Positions 33,043 through 44,281 of a stretch of 64,000 nt of DNA are shown here, piece by piece. A program made the translations under genes and the position numbers. Under the pieces are notes generated by a model, which saw only the letters and a program-made list of their open reading frames with translations, did not search any database and was not told where the DNA came from. Each line of letters opens with the position of its first letter. Position 1 is the stretch's first letter. Source of the DNA: Gordius sp. MW1 (taxonomy: Eukaryota; Nematomorpha; Gordioida; Gordea; Gordiidae); the NCBI GenBank assembly GCA_964036665.1, contig OZ038526.1, positions 7,316,001-7,380,000 of the forward strand, written 5' to 3'.

Positions 33043-34023
33043 TTAATTGCTATGCAATTTATAAGCTCACTTTCCATTTTCCGATGTCTTGTCACGCTCT
33101 TCGGTGTCTTGCACCGAATGTCTTGTCTTGCACCGAATGTCTTAGTGTCTTGCATCGAAATGTCTTGCACCGAATGACGCTGTTTACTTTTTATTAATTG
33201 CTATTATTAATTTAACTAGTTTCTGGGTTCGAATTCCGGGTTTTTTTTTTGACTCTTATGATTGTTCTTGTTACTACCATTGATAATAAGACTTTTTGGC
33301 CCTCCGTTGGGTGCTGAACAATAAAAAAATGACCATTGGCAAAATGTGAATCCAAGTTTTTTTTCGTTTTTTTTGACTATTATGATTGTTCCTGTTACTA
33401 CCATTGCTATTATAACTTTTTGGCCGTCCGCTGGCTGCTGACCGATGGAAAAAAATGACCATTGGTCAAAATGTGAATCGAAATTATTTTTTTTGTTTTT
33501 TTTGGCTAACATTGACAATTACCCTATGCCCTCCCCTAGCAGAGCCTATGCCTCTACTGATATGGGTCCCTGTGCCCCCCCCCCTACAAAAGCCTATGCC
33601 TCTCCTGATGTGGGTTCGAATCCCGGAGAGGCCAAATTTTTTTTATTTTTTTTGTTTAAATTAATATATTGTTGTTGTTAATACCATTGATAATAAGACT
33701 TTTTCGCCGTCCGTTGGCTGCTCACCAATGGAAAAAAATAACTATTGGCCAAAATGTGAATCGAAAATTTTTTTTCGTTTTTTTTGACTCTTATGAATTT
33801 ATTTTCGAATCCCGGAGAGTGCAAAATATTTGTATAAATCATTAACTAATCATTTTGCATTTAATACCCCCCTTTAGGCATTCTCGCCCCTTCCCACCTT
33901 TCTCGCCCATAAATTGCATAGCAAATATGCTACTTTTATACAGAGTATAGAATAGTTCGCCCTTCCCTTCCCCCCTTCTCTTCCCTTCCCCCCTCCCCCT
34001 TCCCTCCAGGCCGAAGGCCCGAG
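33043..34023. mobile_element. Family S composite repeat, copy D
   Basis: Same order as copy C with fewer hairpin units. The tRNA-like ggttcgaatcccggagaggcc is at 33611-33631. It ends in the pyrimidine tract and ggccgaaggcccgag. Copies C and D are tandem in the same orientation, 108 bp apart. Confidence 0.75.
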
Positions 34024-35433
34024 TTTTGTCTTTACAGTTTGTATAAAATGCGTTTTTTAGAAATTATTATTAGTCCCTGGTTTCAATTAACATTTTTATA
34101 CATTTTACTAGTTTAATCAAATTTTAACTTTTTATACACCACCCAAATTCTGTAAAAATAAGAAAGCAATTTATTCAAGGCTGAATGTTTATAGCTTGTC
34201 TAACCCTGCATAAAAATAATTTCGAAATTTCTATTATGTGTTACTATAAACCAACCCAATAAAAACAAATTTACTACTTTATTACATTGATTGGTATATT
34301 CAAGAGAAAATTAAGATTGAATGTCTTAACAACATGTTTCCTTCTGAGTGATAAATATAATTTACAAATGATGAACCCAGTACAGTCTTGTGTAAGGGCT
34401 TGTCTTATATCGGATTCAGATTCAAATGGCGTGAATTTATCTTTATCAAATATCCGATTCAATTTCATGTGTCAAACTCGGTTGTAATTATTTATATTTT
34501 GTTTTTTAATAGTTAAATACGTTTTTTTGTTTATTCTTGAGATTAAATTACTGTTATGTTATGCGTCTGAAATGTAAATCTGCTGTGAATTCGAAGTTTA
34601 GACACGGCTATGTTATAACCCGTACAACGATTTTTGCTGCGCAGCAAAATCCGATATTAAAACAAGCCTTAAGAAGTAAACCGCTTCGGTTCTAGCGAGA
34701 TGAACTCGGCTAAGCTTATGCAGTATCTCTAATAAAACATATTACAATTTTGGCTTGCTAGCCTTAAGACACTAATTTTTTAATAAATGGTTGAAAGTAG
34801 ATTATAAAAAAAACAATTTTTATCTTGCCTCTGCCCATAAAATAAAGCCAAAATTATTTGAGGTGTGCCCGGGTCACGAAAGTGAAGATCGGGCTCTTTG
34901 AGACACGGAGTTAGACTCAGGCAAGGCTTAGGTTAATTAAAAGCTACTGTGAATTAATCAATTTTCAAATGATATATTTTGGTTCAAAGCTTATAATGTA
35001 ATCATATGGACAATTAACTTTCAAAAATTTTTGCTCGAATAAAATCTTCAATTATATTGAAGCAAAAAATAATTATCTAAGTGTTTTATATTATGCTTAA
35101 AACGTATACTACTAAAAATTACCGATTAAGTAATAACTAAATTGATCCATCCTAAGAGATTTTTAGATTTTAGATCTAGGGTATCCAATAACAACTTAGC
35201 TTTATCAAAATAACATGACATTTAATCACTCTACGACTTCATAACTAATCGTCAAGCTTTTTATAAATAACAAATATTAGCAATAAAAATATTTTGTTTG
35301 TTAGAGGATATTTAATAGATAAAATAGAGGCTTATCTTCGAATCCAGATTCCAGGTAACGGTTGGGATAATGCATTAATTACTTTTTTTATTATACAATA
35401 GGAATATTTACATATAAAAGCAATTGTGTATAA
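34024..35433. other. Unassigned 1.4-kb stretch
   Basis: No gene accepted. 34590-34760 and 34860-34930 are less AT-rich (ttttgctgcgcagcaaaatc is a perfect 20-base palindrome at 34632-34651) but match nothing else here. Confidence 0.4.
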
Positions 35434-35441
35434 CTTATTAA

Positions 35442-36666
35442 CATGGGGGGGGGGACATATTTAGGGGGGGGGGGGGGGGTCCCCCCCTAGATCCCTGCAA
35501 AGTTACTTTTTTTCAACCCGAACCCGACCCGAGCCGAAAGCTTTTAAATTTTTTCAACCCGAACCCGACCCCACCCGAAAGCGTTTCAAAAATTTTCAAC
35601 CCGAATCCGACCCGACCCGAAAGCGTTTTAAGCCAAACCCGACTCGACCCGAAAGTAAAAAAAAGTGATTGGTGTAAAATTGATTTTGATGGCTTTAAAT
35701 GGCGATAAAATGTTATCTAAAATACAACAGATTTAACAACATTTTAAAACATGTTTGCCAGAAGTAAAAGCATTAGAAAAAAGTAGATCCTAATTCAGAC
35801 AAGTTTTTAGTATATTTCACCTAAAGTATGCCACTTAACAAGCCTCATTTTCAATAGGCACCATAAAAAATGCAGATATTCTTAAACTTTTGCTAAATTA
35901 AAATGAGTCTGTCTTTATTATCAAGCAATTTTGATTTTAAGGCTAATAATGGTTGTGACAGTGCGGAAATAAAAGGAGAAATTTGATCATTTTTTTAACA
36001 TTTTAATCATTCGTTTAATAAATAATCATGATAATTTTATTTTGTTCTAGTGTATATTATAGACGGTAAAGCAAGTTGATCATCAATATTTAAAAAAGAA
36101 AAATGGAAGTTCACAAAATCGTTAATAAGTTTTGCGATATTAATTCTATGTTTATTATAATTTATAGTATCAATGAAGATATTCTACCTTTTTGAGTTTT
36201 AATGCGCAAATCCAAAATTCAGATATAACTTAAAAGAATTTAATGAATGTATGATATAAATTAGTCATATATTATAAAATATTATATATAATGGCATTAA
36301 TTTAAACGATATGTCTATTATGCAATATAGAATTCATAACCTTCAACCCGACCCGGACCCGACCCGAGTTTAAATAATTTTCAACCCAAACCCAACCCGA
36401 CCCGAAAGAATTTTAAAATTTTTAACCCGAACCCGACCCGACCCGACTTGAAGGCATCTTTAAATTCTCAACCCGAACCCGACCAGACCGACTTCGGGTC
36501 GGGTTCGGGTAGGGTTTCGGGTCACCCGTGCAGGGTTTTAACCCCCCCCCCCCCCTAAATAAAAAAAATTCAATACAAAAAAAAATTTATGCCCCCCCCC
36601 CTATTTGAACTTTAAACGATTTCGCCACCCCCCCCCCCCCTAATCCAAAACCTGGCTACATCCATG
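35442..36666. mobile_element. Family III MITE carrying a nested element
   Basis: Flanked by the perfect 8-bp duplication CTTATTAA (35434-35441, 36667-36674). The right end is tggctacatccatg; the left end is catggggggg. Without the nested element (35493-36535) the MITE would be about 180 bp, as expected for the family. Confidence 0.85.
35493..36535. mobile_element. Nested CCCGACCC-rich element
   Basis: It starts CCCTGCAAAG and ends CCGTGCAGGG, with about 7 complementary terminal bases. Both ends consist of repeated acccgacccgaaag phrases and the centre is AT-rich. Similar arms occur at 24334-24965. No target duplication was found and no protein is encoded. Confidence 0.65.
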
Positions 36667-36674
36667 CTTATTAA

Positions 36675-37228
36675 GCTTGTATTATCGATTGAAATTTAAA
36701 AATTTCCGCTGTTTTAGAGTAAGCTTAATAATTTAAATTCTTTTACAAGAAGATAATCATATTAAAATATAGTTATTAAGATTATAAATGTTCTTTCCAA
36801 TAGTTTTTTTATATTTAAATACAATTCTATTACGATTTGACGCCGTATCCAGGTTGAATTAAGTGTTACAAAATTTGGTAATGATTTTGGGATGTGCAAA
36901 TAATGATTTTTCGAACATTTAATTTAATTGTAATTTAGATATAAAAGAATTTTATATTTATAAGTGAATTCCCCATTGTACTCCCGGCCAAACCCACATT
37001 TGTGTCTAAAAAATATAGAAATAATAGTTTTTAGAATATATTAATTTCTCCCCTGAATATAATAACAGGTAGTATTATTAGCTTCATTTTGAAAGTAACA
37101 AAAATAGCTTCATTATTAATAGAGTTTTAACAACTTTAATTATAATGAAATTAATTGAAACTACAAGGCCATTTTAAAAAGAATGCCAATTTTAAAGGCA
37201 TTGGCAAAATTTGTTTTAAGTAATTATT
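36675..37228. other. Unassigned AT-rich DNA
   Basis: No gene or repeat recognised. Confidence 0.5.
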
Positions 37229-37236
37229 TATATACC

Positions 37237-37681
37237 CATAGACTAGCTAGACTGCTTGCATATGGTTAATTGTGTGTCAAATTTTCCTCCATTTTGAAGA
37301 GGGCAACTGGTGTATTTTAACCATGTAATTTTGCTCCATAACAGTCAATTTACCTTCCTCACTAGTTTATAAATTAAAACAAACGGCAATAAATGAATAT
37401 TATACAAAATAGCAATTAATTTTGATGGCACTAGACTATTAAACAAACTTTAATCGCATTTTTTACATTTTTAATTTTATGTATTTTTCAAATGATATTT
37501 ATTTTAAAATGCTGTTTTTGATATCTACCCAATTCAATACTTTTTATTTACCTTTTTAAGATTATTTAATTTGCGAAAATTATGAATTTCTATATGATCA
37601 CCACTTTACAATATGCCTTTCAAAATGGTGGAAAAAAGGGTACACATTTTGTGCGTTGATGAGCAGTCTATCAAGTCTATG
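37237..37681. mobile_element. hAT-like MITE, family IV
   Basis: Ends CATAGACTAGCTAGACTGC and GCAGTCTATCAAGTCTATG are inverted and match those of the element at 46549-49870. Flanks tatatacc and tattatat are only partly alike. The interior recurs inverted at 14354-14690. Confidence 0.75.
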
Positions 37682-37691
37682 TATTATATAT

Positions 37692-38047
37692 TAGAGGTGT
37701 GCACGGATCAAATTTTTTTTGATCCGAACCGAGGAGTTTTTAAAAAATTTTATATCCATCCGATCCGATCCGAGTTTTTTAAAATCTAAATCCGATCCGA
37801 TCCGATCCGAGTTTTTTAAAATCTTTGATATGAAACCCACCATTTCAGCAAATCTTTTGAATCATATTTGTAATCTTCATTTCAAAGATAATTATGAAAA
37901 GGTATACTAAAAATTATTAATTTAATTAATTAGAACTTATTATTGTTTATTTTAAATTTGAAAATCCGATCCGATCCGACTAGAATAAATGTTGATCCGA
38001 TCCGATCCGTTCGGATGTCGGATCGGATTGAACCGTGCACACCTCTA
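37692..38047. mobile_element. GATCCG-rich MITE
   Basis: The terminal repeats TAGAGGTGTGCACGG and CCGTGCACACCTCTA are perfect inverted 15-mers. The interior contains runs of GATCC/GATCCGATCC in both halves. An 8-bp duplication is not evident. The 63-codon ORF inside reflects the hexamer repeats. Confidence 0.82.
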
Positions 38048-38969
38048 ATGTATACACAATAGTTCAAAATGTTTTTCTAAATGTTGCCTGAGAAATTAAT
38101 TTAAAATTCACTATAAACGTTTAACAAGTTTTTTTATAATTTTTTATTTTTAGCCTTGGCTGATGTTTAATAATCTCTAAAAAACAATTATGAATATAAT
38201 ATCTATATTAATAACTGTAATCAAAATAACATGCTCGTAAAAAATTGATTTGTTTCTGCGTACTTATTATTTCGAAATAAAAACTTGTACGGGATCAGGT
38301 CCTAACTTTTTATTTTAGAAATAATCCCTATAATTAAATAATTGATCTCAAACATTTTTTCCTAATTCCCACCAACTATTTTAATTTCGTTTAGAATATT
38401 AAATAATTAGCTTATAAAATATACATTATAATTGATTTAAAGCATATGCTATTTGTGAAATATATCATGTAAATTTAAGCCAAAAAGGTATATATTCAAA
38501 GAGAATGCAAAAGTTTAGTATTCATAATATCCTGTTTTTTAAATTCTTTTTTTTTCTTCCTTTCTTTTATTTAACATGTATAAAAATAAATTTTATATTA
38601 TTCCAGGTTAGATAGACTTCTCAGGACACAAAGTAAAAGAACAACTAACATAAACTCATTTCAGGTAGCATATTATAAGATATTTATTATATATAAACGA
38701 ATATTACATAAACGAATATTACAAGAAATTAGCTATTTGATGTTGACCTAATATAAATTGTTTTGCCCTTATATAATTAAAAGGTTTAAGTAGTTTTTGA
38801 TAATTCATAATTTAATACTTAATGAGGGTAAAAAATATTCACATTGCAAACTGGGAAATTTTTCTCCCTTTACACATATTTTAAAATATAAATTAAAAGT
38901 CGTGGTCGTGAATATTAGAGTATGAAAAAATTTAAAAAATAGTCTCAATACAACATTATTTCTTCTGTG
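38048..38969. other. Unassigned AT-rich DNA
   Basis: No gene or repeat recognised. Confidence 0.5.
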
Positions 38970-39097
38970 GTGTTTAATACCCACATTTCATTTCCGCACA
39001 CTGGTGATGCTTCGTTATTCCCTTTAACACTTTAGGTATTTCAACGGGTCACCAACCAGAGAGGGGGTCCCTGTACGCTCATTTCCATTTATACGGT

Positions 39098-39619
39098 ATC
39101 GTGTACCCATACACGAAGAATGAAGTTAGCGTATCCGGAGATACAAGTATACAAAGACTAAGCCAGATGTCTACTTTGTTTGTAAAAGGTATAGACGCCG
39201 CCGCCACACGTCTCTCCTTTTCTAATTAAGTTTAGTACGCATATTAAATCCCCCCCCCGACGCGCTGATATTATTTATTTTATCCCCATATATGATTGTG
39301 TATCACTGATAATATGCCTGAGTCATTATGATAGTACGGGAATATCTTTTAGATATTAATTAATTTATTCTTGGTTGTATTTGTGTAATAGAAATAAAGT
39401 TTATACACAAGAGAGATTTTAGTTTAATAATACGACATTTTACCGGGGAGAAGGTTGGTTTTCCCCGGCCCCCTATCATCCAGTAAAAACTCCCCAATAT
39501 ATCCTAAATGACCTATCCCCCTTTTCATCAATTTAATCCCGCCACGAATATTCTTCCCAAGTTATTCTGGGTCCAACAAGTTTTTAATCATATCACATAA
39601 AAATGCTTGGATATGAAAT
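39098..39619 (+). repeat. LTR 1 of the non-autonomous element
   Basis: Begins atcgtgtacccatacacg and ends ggatatgaaat. It differs from LTR 2 mainly by the length of a C run near 39250. Confidence 0.9.
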
Positions 39620-40325
39620 TGGCGCCGGATTAAAAAAGTAATCGAACCATCCCCATCATAAATTAGACCAAAGGAGATGTACCCACGCCAAGAAAAACAA
39701 TTTCTTGAAAAAAAAAAAAATGAAATACCCCCGGAAAACAATTCGGTAAAAACAAATTACCCCTACTATTCGGAATTGAAAAATCATTCTAAACAAATTA
39801 CCCCTACTATTCTGAATTGAGAAATCATTCTAAGAAATTACTCCTGAAATTCCCCTTCATTCAAACCTTCTTTTTAGTATTATTCTCATTTTTCAGGATA
39901 TAACAGAAGTTCAAAATTCACACCCTCGGATATTCCTATTCAGCATATATAGAATCGCATCCTGTACAAATCTAAATTTCATCTGGTTAAAGAAATCAGG
40001 AATTATTCAACCAGGAAATAATTAATACGATGCATCATAGGACAAGAGTATCCGATAACAGATGGCAACACGCACTGCAAGAAAATGTTTAGGATTCAGA
40101 GAGCAGGGATTAGTTTACCACAATTTAAAGAGCGGGGAAAAAGAACATGAAAAGTCTCACAAGCCATAAATGAGGTAAATCCCGTTGGCCATGGATTCTT
40201 CAAAAGAAAATACTGCGTAAATTCATTGAAGTTAGTTTGATATTTTTAATGTTAAGACCGGAAAATTTTTCACACCCCCCCCCCATCACCCAGAGGGAGC
40301 ATACAAGTTTGGTAAAGGGAAAGAT

Positions 40326-40848
40326 ATCGTGTACCCATACACGAAGAATGAAGTTAGCGTATCCGGAGATACAAGTATACAAAGACTAAGCCAGATGTCT
40401 ACTTTGTTTGTAAAAGGTATAGACGCCGCCGCCACACGTCTCTCCTTTTCTAATTAAGTTTAGTACGCATATTAAATCCCCCCCCCCGACGCGCTGATAT
40501 TATTTATTTTATCCCCATATATGATTGTGTATCACTGATAATATGCCTGAGTCATTATGATAGTACGGGAATATCTTTTAGATATTAATTAATTTATTCT
40601 TGGTTGTATTTGTGTAATAGAAATAAAGTTTATACACAAGAGAGATTTTAGTTTAATAATACGACATTTTACCGGGGAGAAGGTTGGTTTTCCCCGGCCC
40701 CCTATCATCCAGTAAAAACTCCCCAATATATCCTAAATGACCTATCCCCCTTTTCATCAATTTAATCCCGCCACGAATATTCTTCCCAAGTTATTCTGGG
40801 TCCAACAAGTTTTTAATCATATCACATAAAAATGCTTGGATATGAAAT
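40326..40848 (+). repeat. LTR 2 of the non-autonomous element
   Basis: Near-identical to LTR 1, which indicates recent insertion. Confidence 0.9.
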
Positions 40849-40972
40849 ACGGTTTTCAGATTATTGACTTTAAAGCCATATTCAGCCAAGCGTTTAGACA
40901 TTTTTGTTATTTAATATTCCTTCCTTCTCCGTGCAGAGTACTCTACCATCGGCAAACAGCATACACCAAGGA

Positions 40973-41112
40973 AGTGTTGTAACAACGGCTGGGTTACAAA
41001 AGGTTTTTTGGTCTGTTTATCTTGGTCGACCTCTAGGTTTAGTCGAAATTTGAAAAACAGACTAGAGTCGACCGTTAGTTTTAGTATAAAGTGTACCCGT
41101 TTTTACAACACT
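40973..41112. mobile_element. Small MITE with a 10-bp target duplication
   Basis: 140 bp with ends AGTGTTGTAA and TTACAACACT, flanked by ACACCAAGGA on both sides (40963-40972, 41113-41122). A 9-10 bp duplication points to MULE-type mobilisation rather than hAT. It splits the PWCMLFAD motif of the reverse transcriptase relic, which independently proves the insertion. Confidence 0.9.
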
Positions 41113-41910
41113 ACACCAAGGAGATAGTTTTTATATGTCCTTCGTATCGTGTTAATAATTAAGTATAACAAATAGGGGGCTTAGGGCAGCGCACCCCCTA
41201 AGTAATCGATTTCCAATTAAGAAGTTTACGATTTCATCAGTGTCGATCTAATGCAAGATTGGGGCTTCATAATTCATGACTTCTCGCTGTACATATGCAT
41301 CAGGAATGTTTCGCCTTCTCAAGGTCCACCATAAAATCGCTATGCATTGTAAACTACAAGAATATTTTTCCCTTTTTTACCTATACTTTTATCTTAGTGC
41401 GAAGCTGGGGTTTATTGTAGAAATTCGCCGCACACAAAACTGATTAGATATGTCTGCTTCGTTCTTCATTGTCTTCAATTTTTTTAAGTTGTAAGAAGAT
41501 GCAAGTTCTCCTAAAGTTTCTAATTGCTTTTTATATGGGTATGCTTGCTCTTCGTTGATCAGAGATTCACCCTTCTGTTAACATCTCGTTTAAGAGTTCA
41601 ATCCTCGACGTGACTCCTGCCTACCCTTGCTTCCATCGATTTTCAATCTAGTTCATTGGTTTTGCCTTTCTTCATCTTTCTAATGCTTTCATGCCCCTTA
41701 AAATATTTTCCCATATTTATAAATATCAGTAGGGGAATGTTATAGCAACATTCAAAAGATCCTAAAAATATAATTTCCACTTTTCCGCAAATAAGGTTGG
41801 ACTCACCTTGTTTTGGTTTTATTTAAGGACTTCGACATTATGACTTTTCATCTCCCTTATCTTGGCAAATTCTATATTAGCTTGTCGCATAGAAAACAAA
41901 ATTATAAGAT

Positions 41911-43642
41911 TTAAAGTACAATACTAATTAAACCTTCAACTTGTGTCAATTTCTATTCTAAGTCTTTGCTTAATTATTTCTATCTTAAGGACTTCAAATT
42001 GTCCCGCCTTTTCTCACAATCTGTGAACTCTATTTTTTTCTCCGTCTTTCGCTCCAAGTGGGGCCGCTCATCGAAAATCTCGCTGATGAAATTAATCATT
42101 CTGAGCATATTTGTAATAATATTTTTGTATATGCTGCTCGAATTTTGCGTAAAGGGAAATCGACACAGCCTCCCCTCCCCCCCCGATTAAGAAAATCCTG
42201 GCAAAGCACGCACTTTATTGAAAAGCAAGAGGCTTGCACGACTGACCAGAACTTCGAGTCAGGGTTAAAACTCAACTATAGCCTAAGATTCGATATTAGT
42301 TAGCGGGCAAGGCTTTTTTTAAAGAGTTTCGGGTTAGAAAACCATTCTTAATAGTACTTTGAAATGCAAATTGCAAAGGTATATCGTGTGATCTAATTTT
42401 AAGTGACAGTCAAAATTGATTTTTGGTTCAAAATGATTTTGCCGATACGAATTTCAGATTTTGAGTTTTCTCGATTATTATCAGCTCGCATATGTCCCTT
42501 AATACAAGTTTGTTTACTTTAAATTCACCTCTAACATTTATGCAAGTGTTATTTTTTTAATTTTGGCTTAGAGTTTGATTGTACTATTTGACTGTTTTAA
42601 ATTAATTATTAGTTTTAGCTAGCATTTGTTAGGTTATATCTTATATAATTATAAAATAAAGTTCGTTGGCATACCTTATTATCTCAATAAATATTTTTTT
42701 TATTAATTACAATAAATATAAGCTTTTTCGTCAAGTGGCGAGTACAGTCAATGTATCTATTATTACTTATTGTTAGATTAATAATATTTTTTTGCTTATA
42801 AATCAGTTAATATAAGCAATAAAATTACAGATTCTAGGATACAATTTTAAGATAATAATAAAAATTTGGAGGTCTGTATTAGTTGCATAACGTTTTTTAA
42901 ACTGTGCAACTATTATTTTTAACACTTTGATTGGACTAAGTTTTAATAAGGGCCCTGTAAATCTAATCAAAGGCAAAAATCAACAAAAATTGTAACAATT
43001 TGCATTAGATTTTGTGAATAATTGATTTTTGAAACATTGTCGCTGTCTACGAGCTATTAAATTATTTTGCTAGGAAAAAAATTTGGTCTAATAAGGCTTA
43101 AACCTAAAACCGTCTTGGCTGCTGGTTTGCAAAAGGCAACAAATATTTTTTATATAGGAAATGACAAGAAAGGCTCGCTTTAGAAAATAAAGGATATTTA
43201 ATCAATTTAATAATTTGCTGAATTTTTATTCTGCTTTTTGGCTTTTTAACAATTAGTATTATCTCAAAAATATTTACCAATTTATTATCATCTAATAAAA
43301 TATTTAAAGTTTTCTTTACAATGGCCCTTACGATGTAAATAACAGGCTTTAATGATTTTAATTTGCCGGTTTCTGTGCAATGTGCACCCATATATTTGGA
43401 CAGTCTGATTCTTGCGAGTTAATTTTTGTTGGCACTTTTAAATTTCCATTTTAAAATTTTTTTGATTTATTAAATTACTTAAAAATGTTCCCCTAAAATT
43501 CGCTTTAAAAAAATATGTATATGTCTCATGCAACTGTATACGGTAAATGATTTGTGCTTGATTACAAAGCTTTAATTTTTTTTTTGATTTAGTCCTACCC
43601 CACCTGAATCATTATTGTAGGAGCTTGCCCATTGATTTGACC
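41911..43642. other. Unassigned AT-rich DNA
   Basis: No gene accepted; 42040-42300 is less AT-rich and might be a further decayed part of the LINE, but no motif is recognisable. Confidence 0.4.
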
Positions 43643-44281
43643 CTTACATATAGTGATGATCAAAACCTAGGTCAGGTTTTCCCGAGGTCACACCTGAGGT
43701 CGGTTTTAGGTTCAGGTTTTCAAAAACCTGATGAGGTTTTTTGAACCCTTAACCTGAGGTTGATCGCGAAAATCAACCTGAAAAACCTTCAGGTCAATTT
43801 TACACCCAACCTGAAAACCCAGGTTGACCTCAGGTTAACCTGGAAAATTCTTGTTTTTATAGGATGTATATAAGTATAAATGTGGTATTTTATTTTAAAT
43901 ATTTTCCTTTTTCAAGATGCATTAAACTTTTTAAATATTTACAATTTTAAATGAAAGAAAAGTAGTATTTTGCTATTATTTAAAAAAAAAAATTAAGATT
44001 TTTTAATATACAAATGATTTAAATATTTACTATGTATATTTGGTGAATGCGGCATCTATATTTCAACAAATTTTCATAAAGCGTTGGAAAGCATTGCATG
44101 CATATACTATGCAGCACATGCAGCATAGTATAGCATTTTAGTGTATGGTGTGTGATAAAATTATGGGGCTGGGTAGGGTATGCTATGCTGCATAACGCTT
44201 TATGAAAATTTGTTAAAATATAGATGCCGCATTGACCAAATATACATGGTAAATATTTAAATCATTTGAATATTAAAAAAA

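Larger units (their letters stand above)
39098..40848 (+). mobile_element. Non-autonomous LTR retroelement
   Basis: Two nearly identical LTRs of about 522 bp (39098-39619 and 40326-40848) surround a 706-bp interior with no protein. TGGCGCCGGA directly follows the first LTR (primer-site-like, 39620-39629). A purine-rich ggtaaagggaaaga (40311-40324) precedes the second. The flanks ACGGT (39093-39097, 40849-40853) are a 5-bp duplication, with the exact edge ambiguous by one base. It depends on another element for its proteins. The LTR start resembles that of the solo LTRs at 15889 and 16753. Confidence 0.9.
38970..41910 (-). pseudogene. Decayed non-LTR (RTE-like) reverse transcriptase
   Basis: Conserved pieces appear in the right order on the minus strand, in shifting frames: AKIREMKSHNVEV (about 41870), KWKLYF.DLLNV (about 41790), RKMKKGKT (about 41670), ISTINPSFALR (about 41420), LWWTLRRRNIPDAYV (about 41315), GALP.APYLL (about 41195), PWCMLFADGRVLC (41125 to about 40940, split by a MITE), AEYGFKVNNLKT (about 40870), and LKYLKC (39030) on the far side of the LTR element. 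These correspond to LINE RT domains of the type ...GRST..., LLFADD..., KYLG. Numerous stops and frame changes and two insertions mark it as long dead. The catalytic FADD reads FADG. Confidence 0.72.

Noticed and set aside
33611-33631. Functional tRNA gene around ggttcgaatcccgg
   Set aside because: Only the T-arm/B-box half is present; no A box or acceptor pairing.
41966-42303. 74- and 81-codon ORFs in a less AT-rich stretch
   Set aside because: No domain or repeat support; probably decayed LINE or random.
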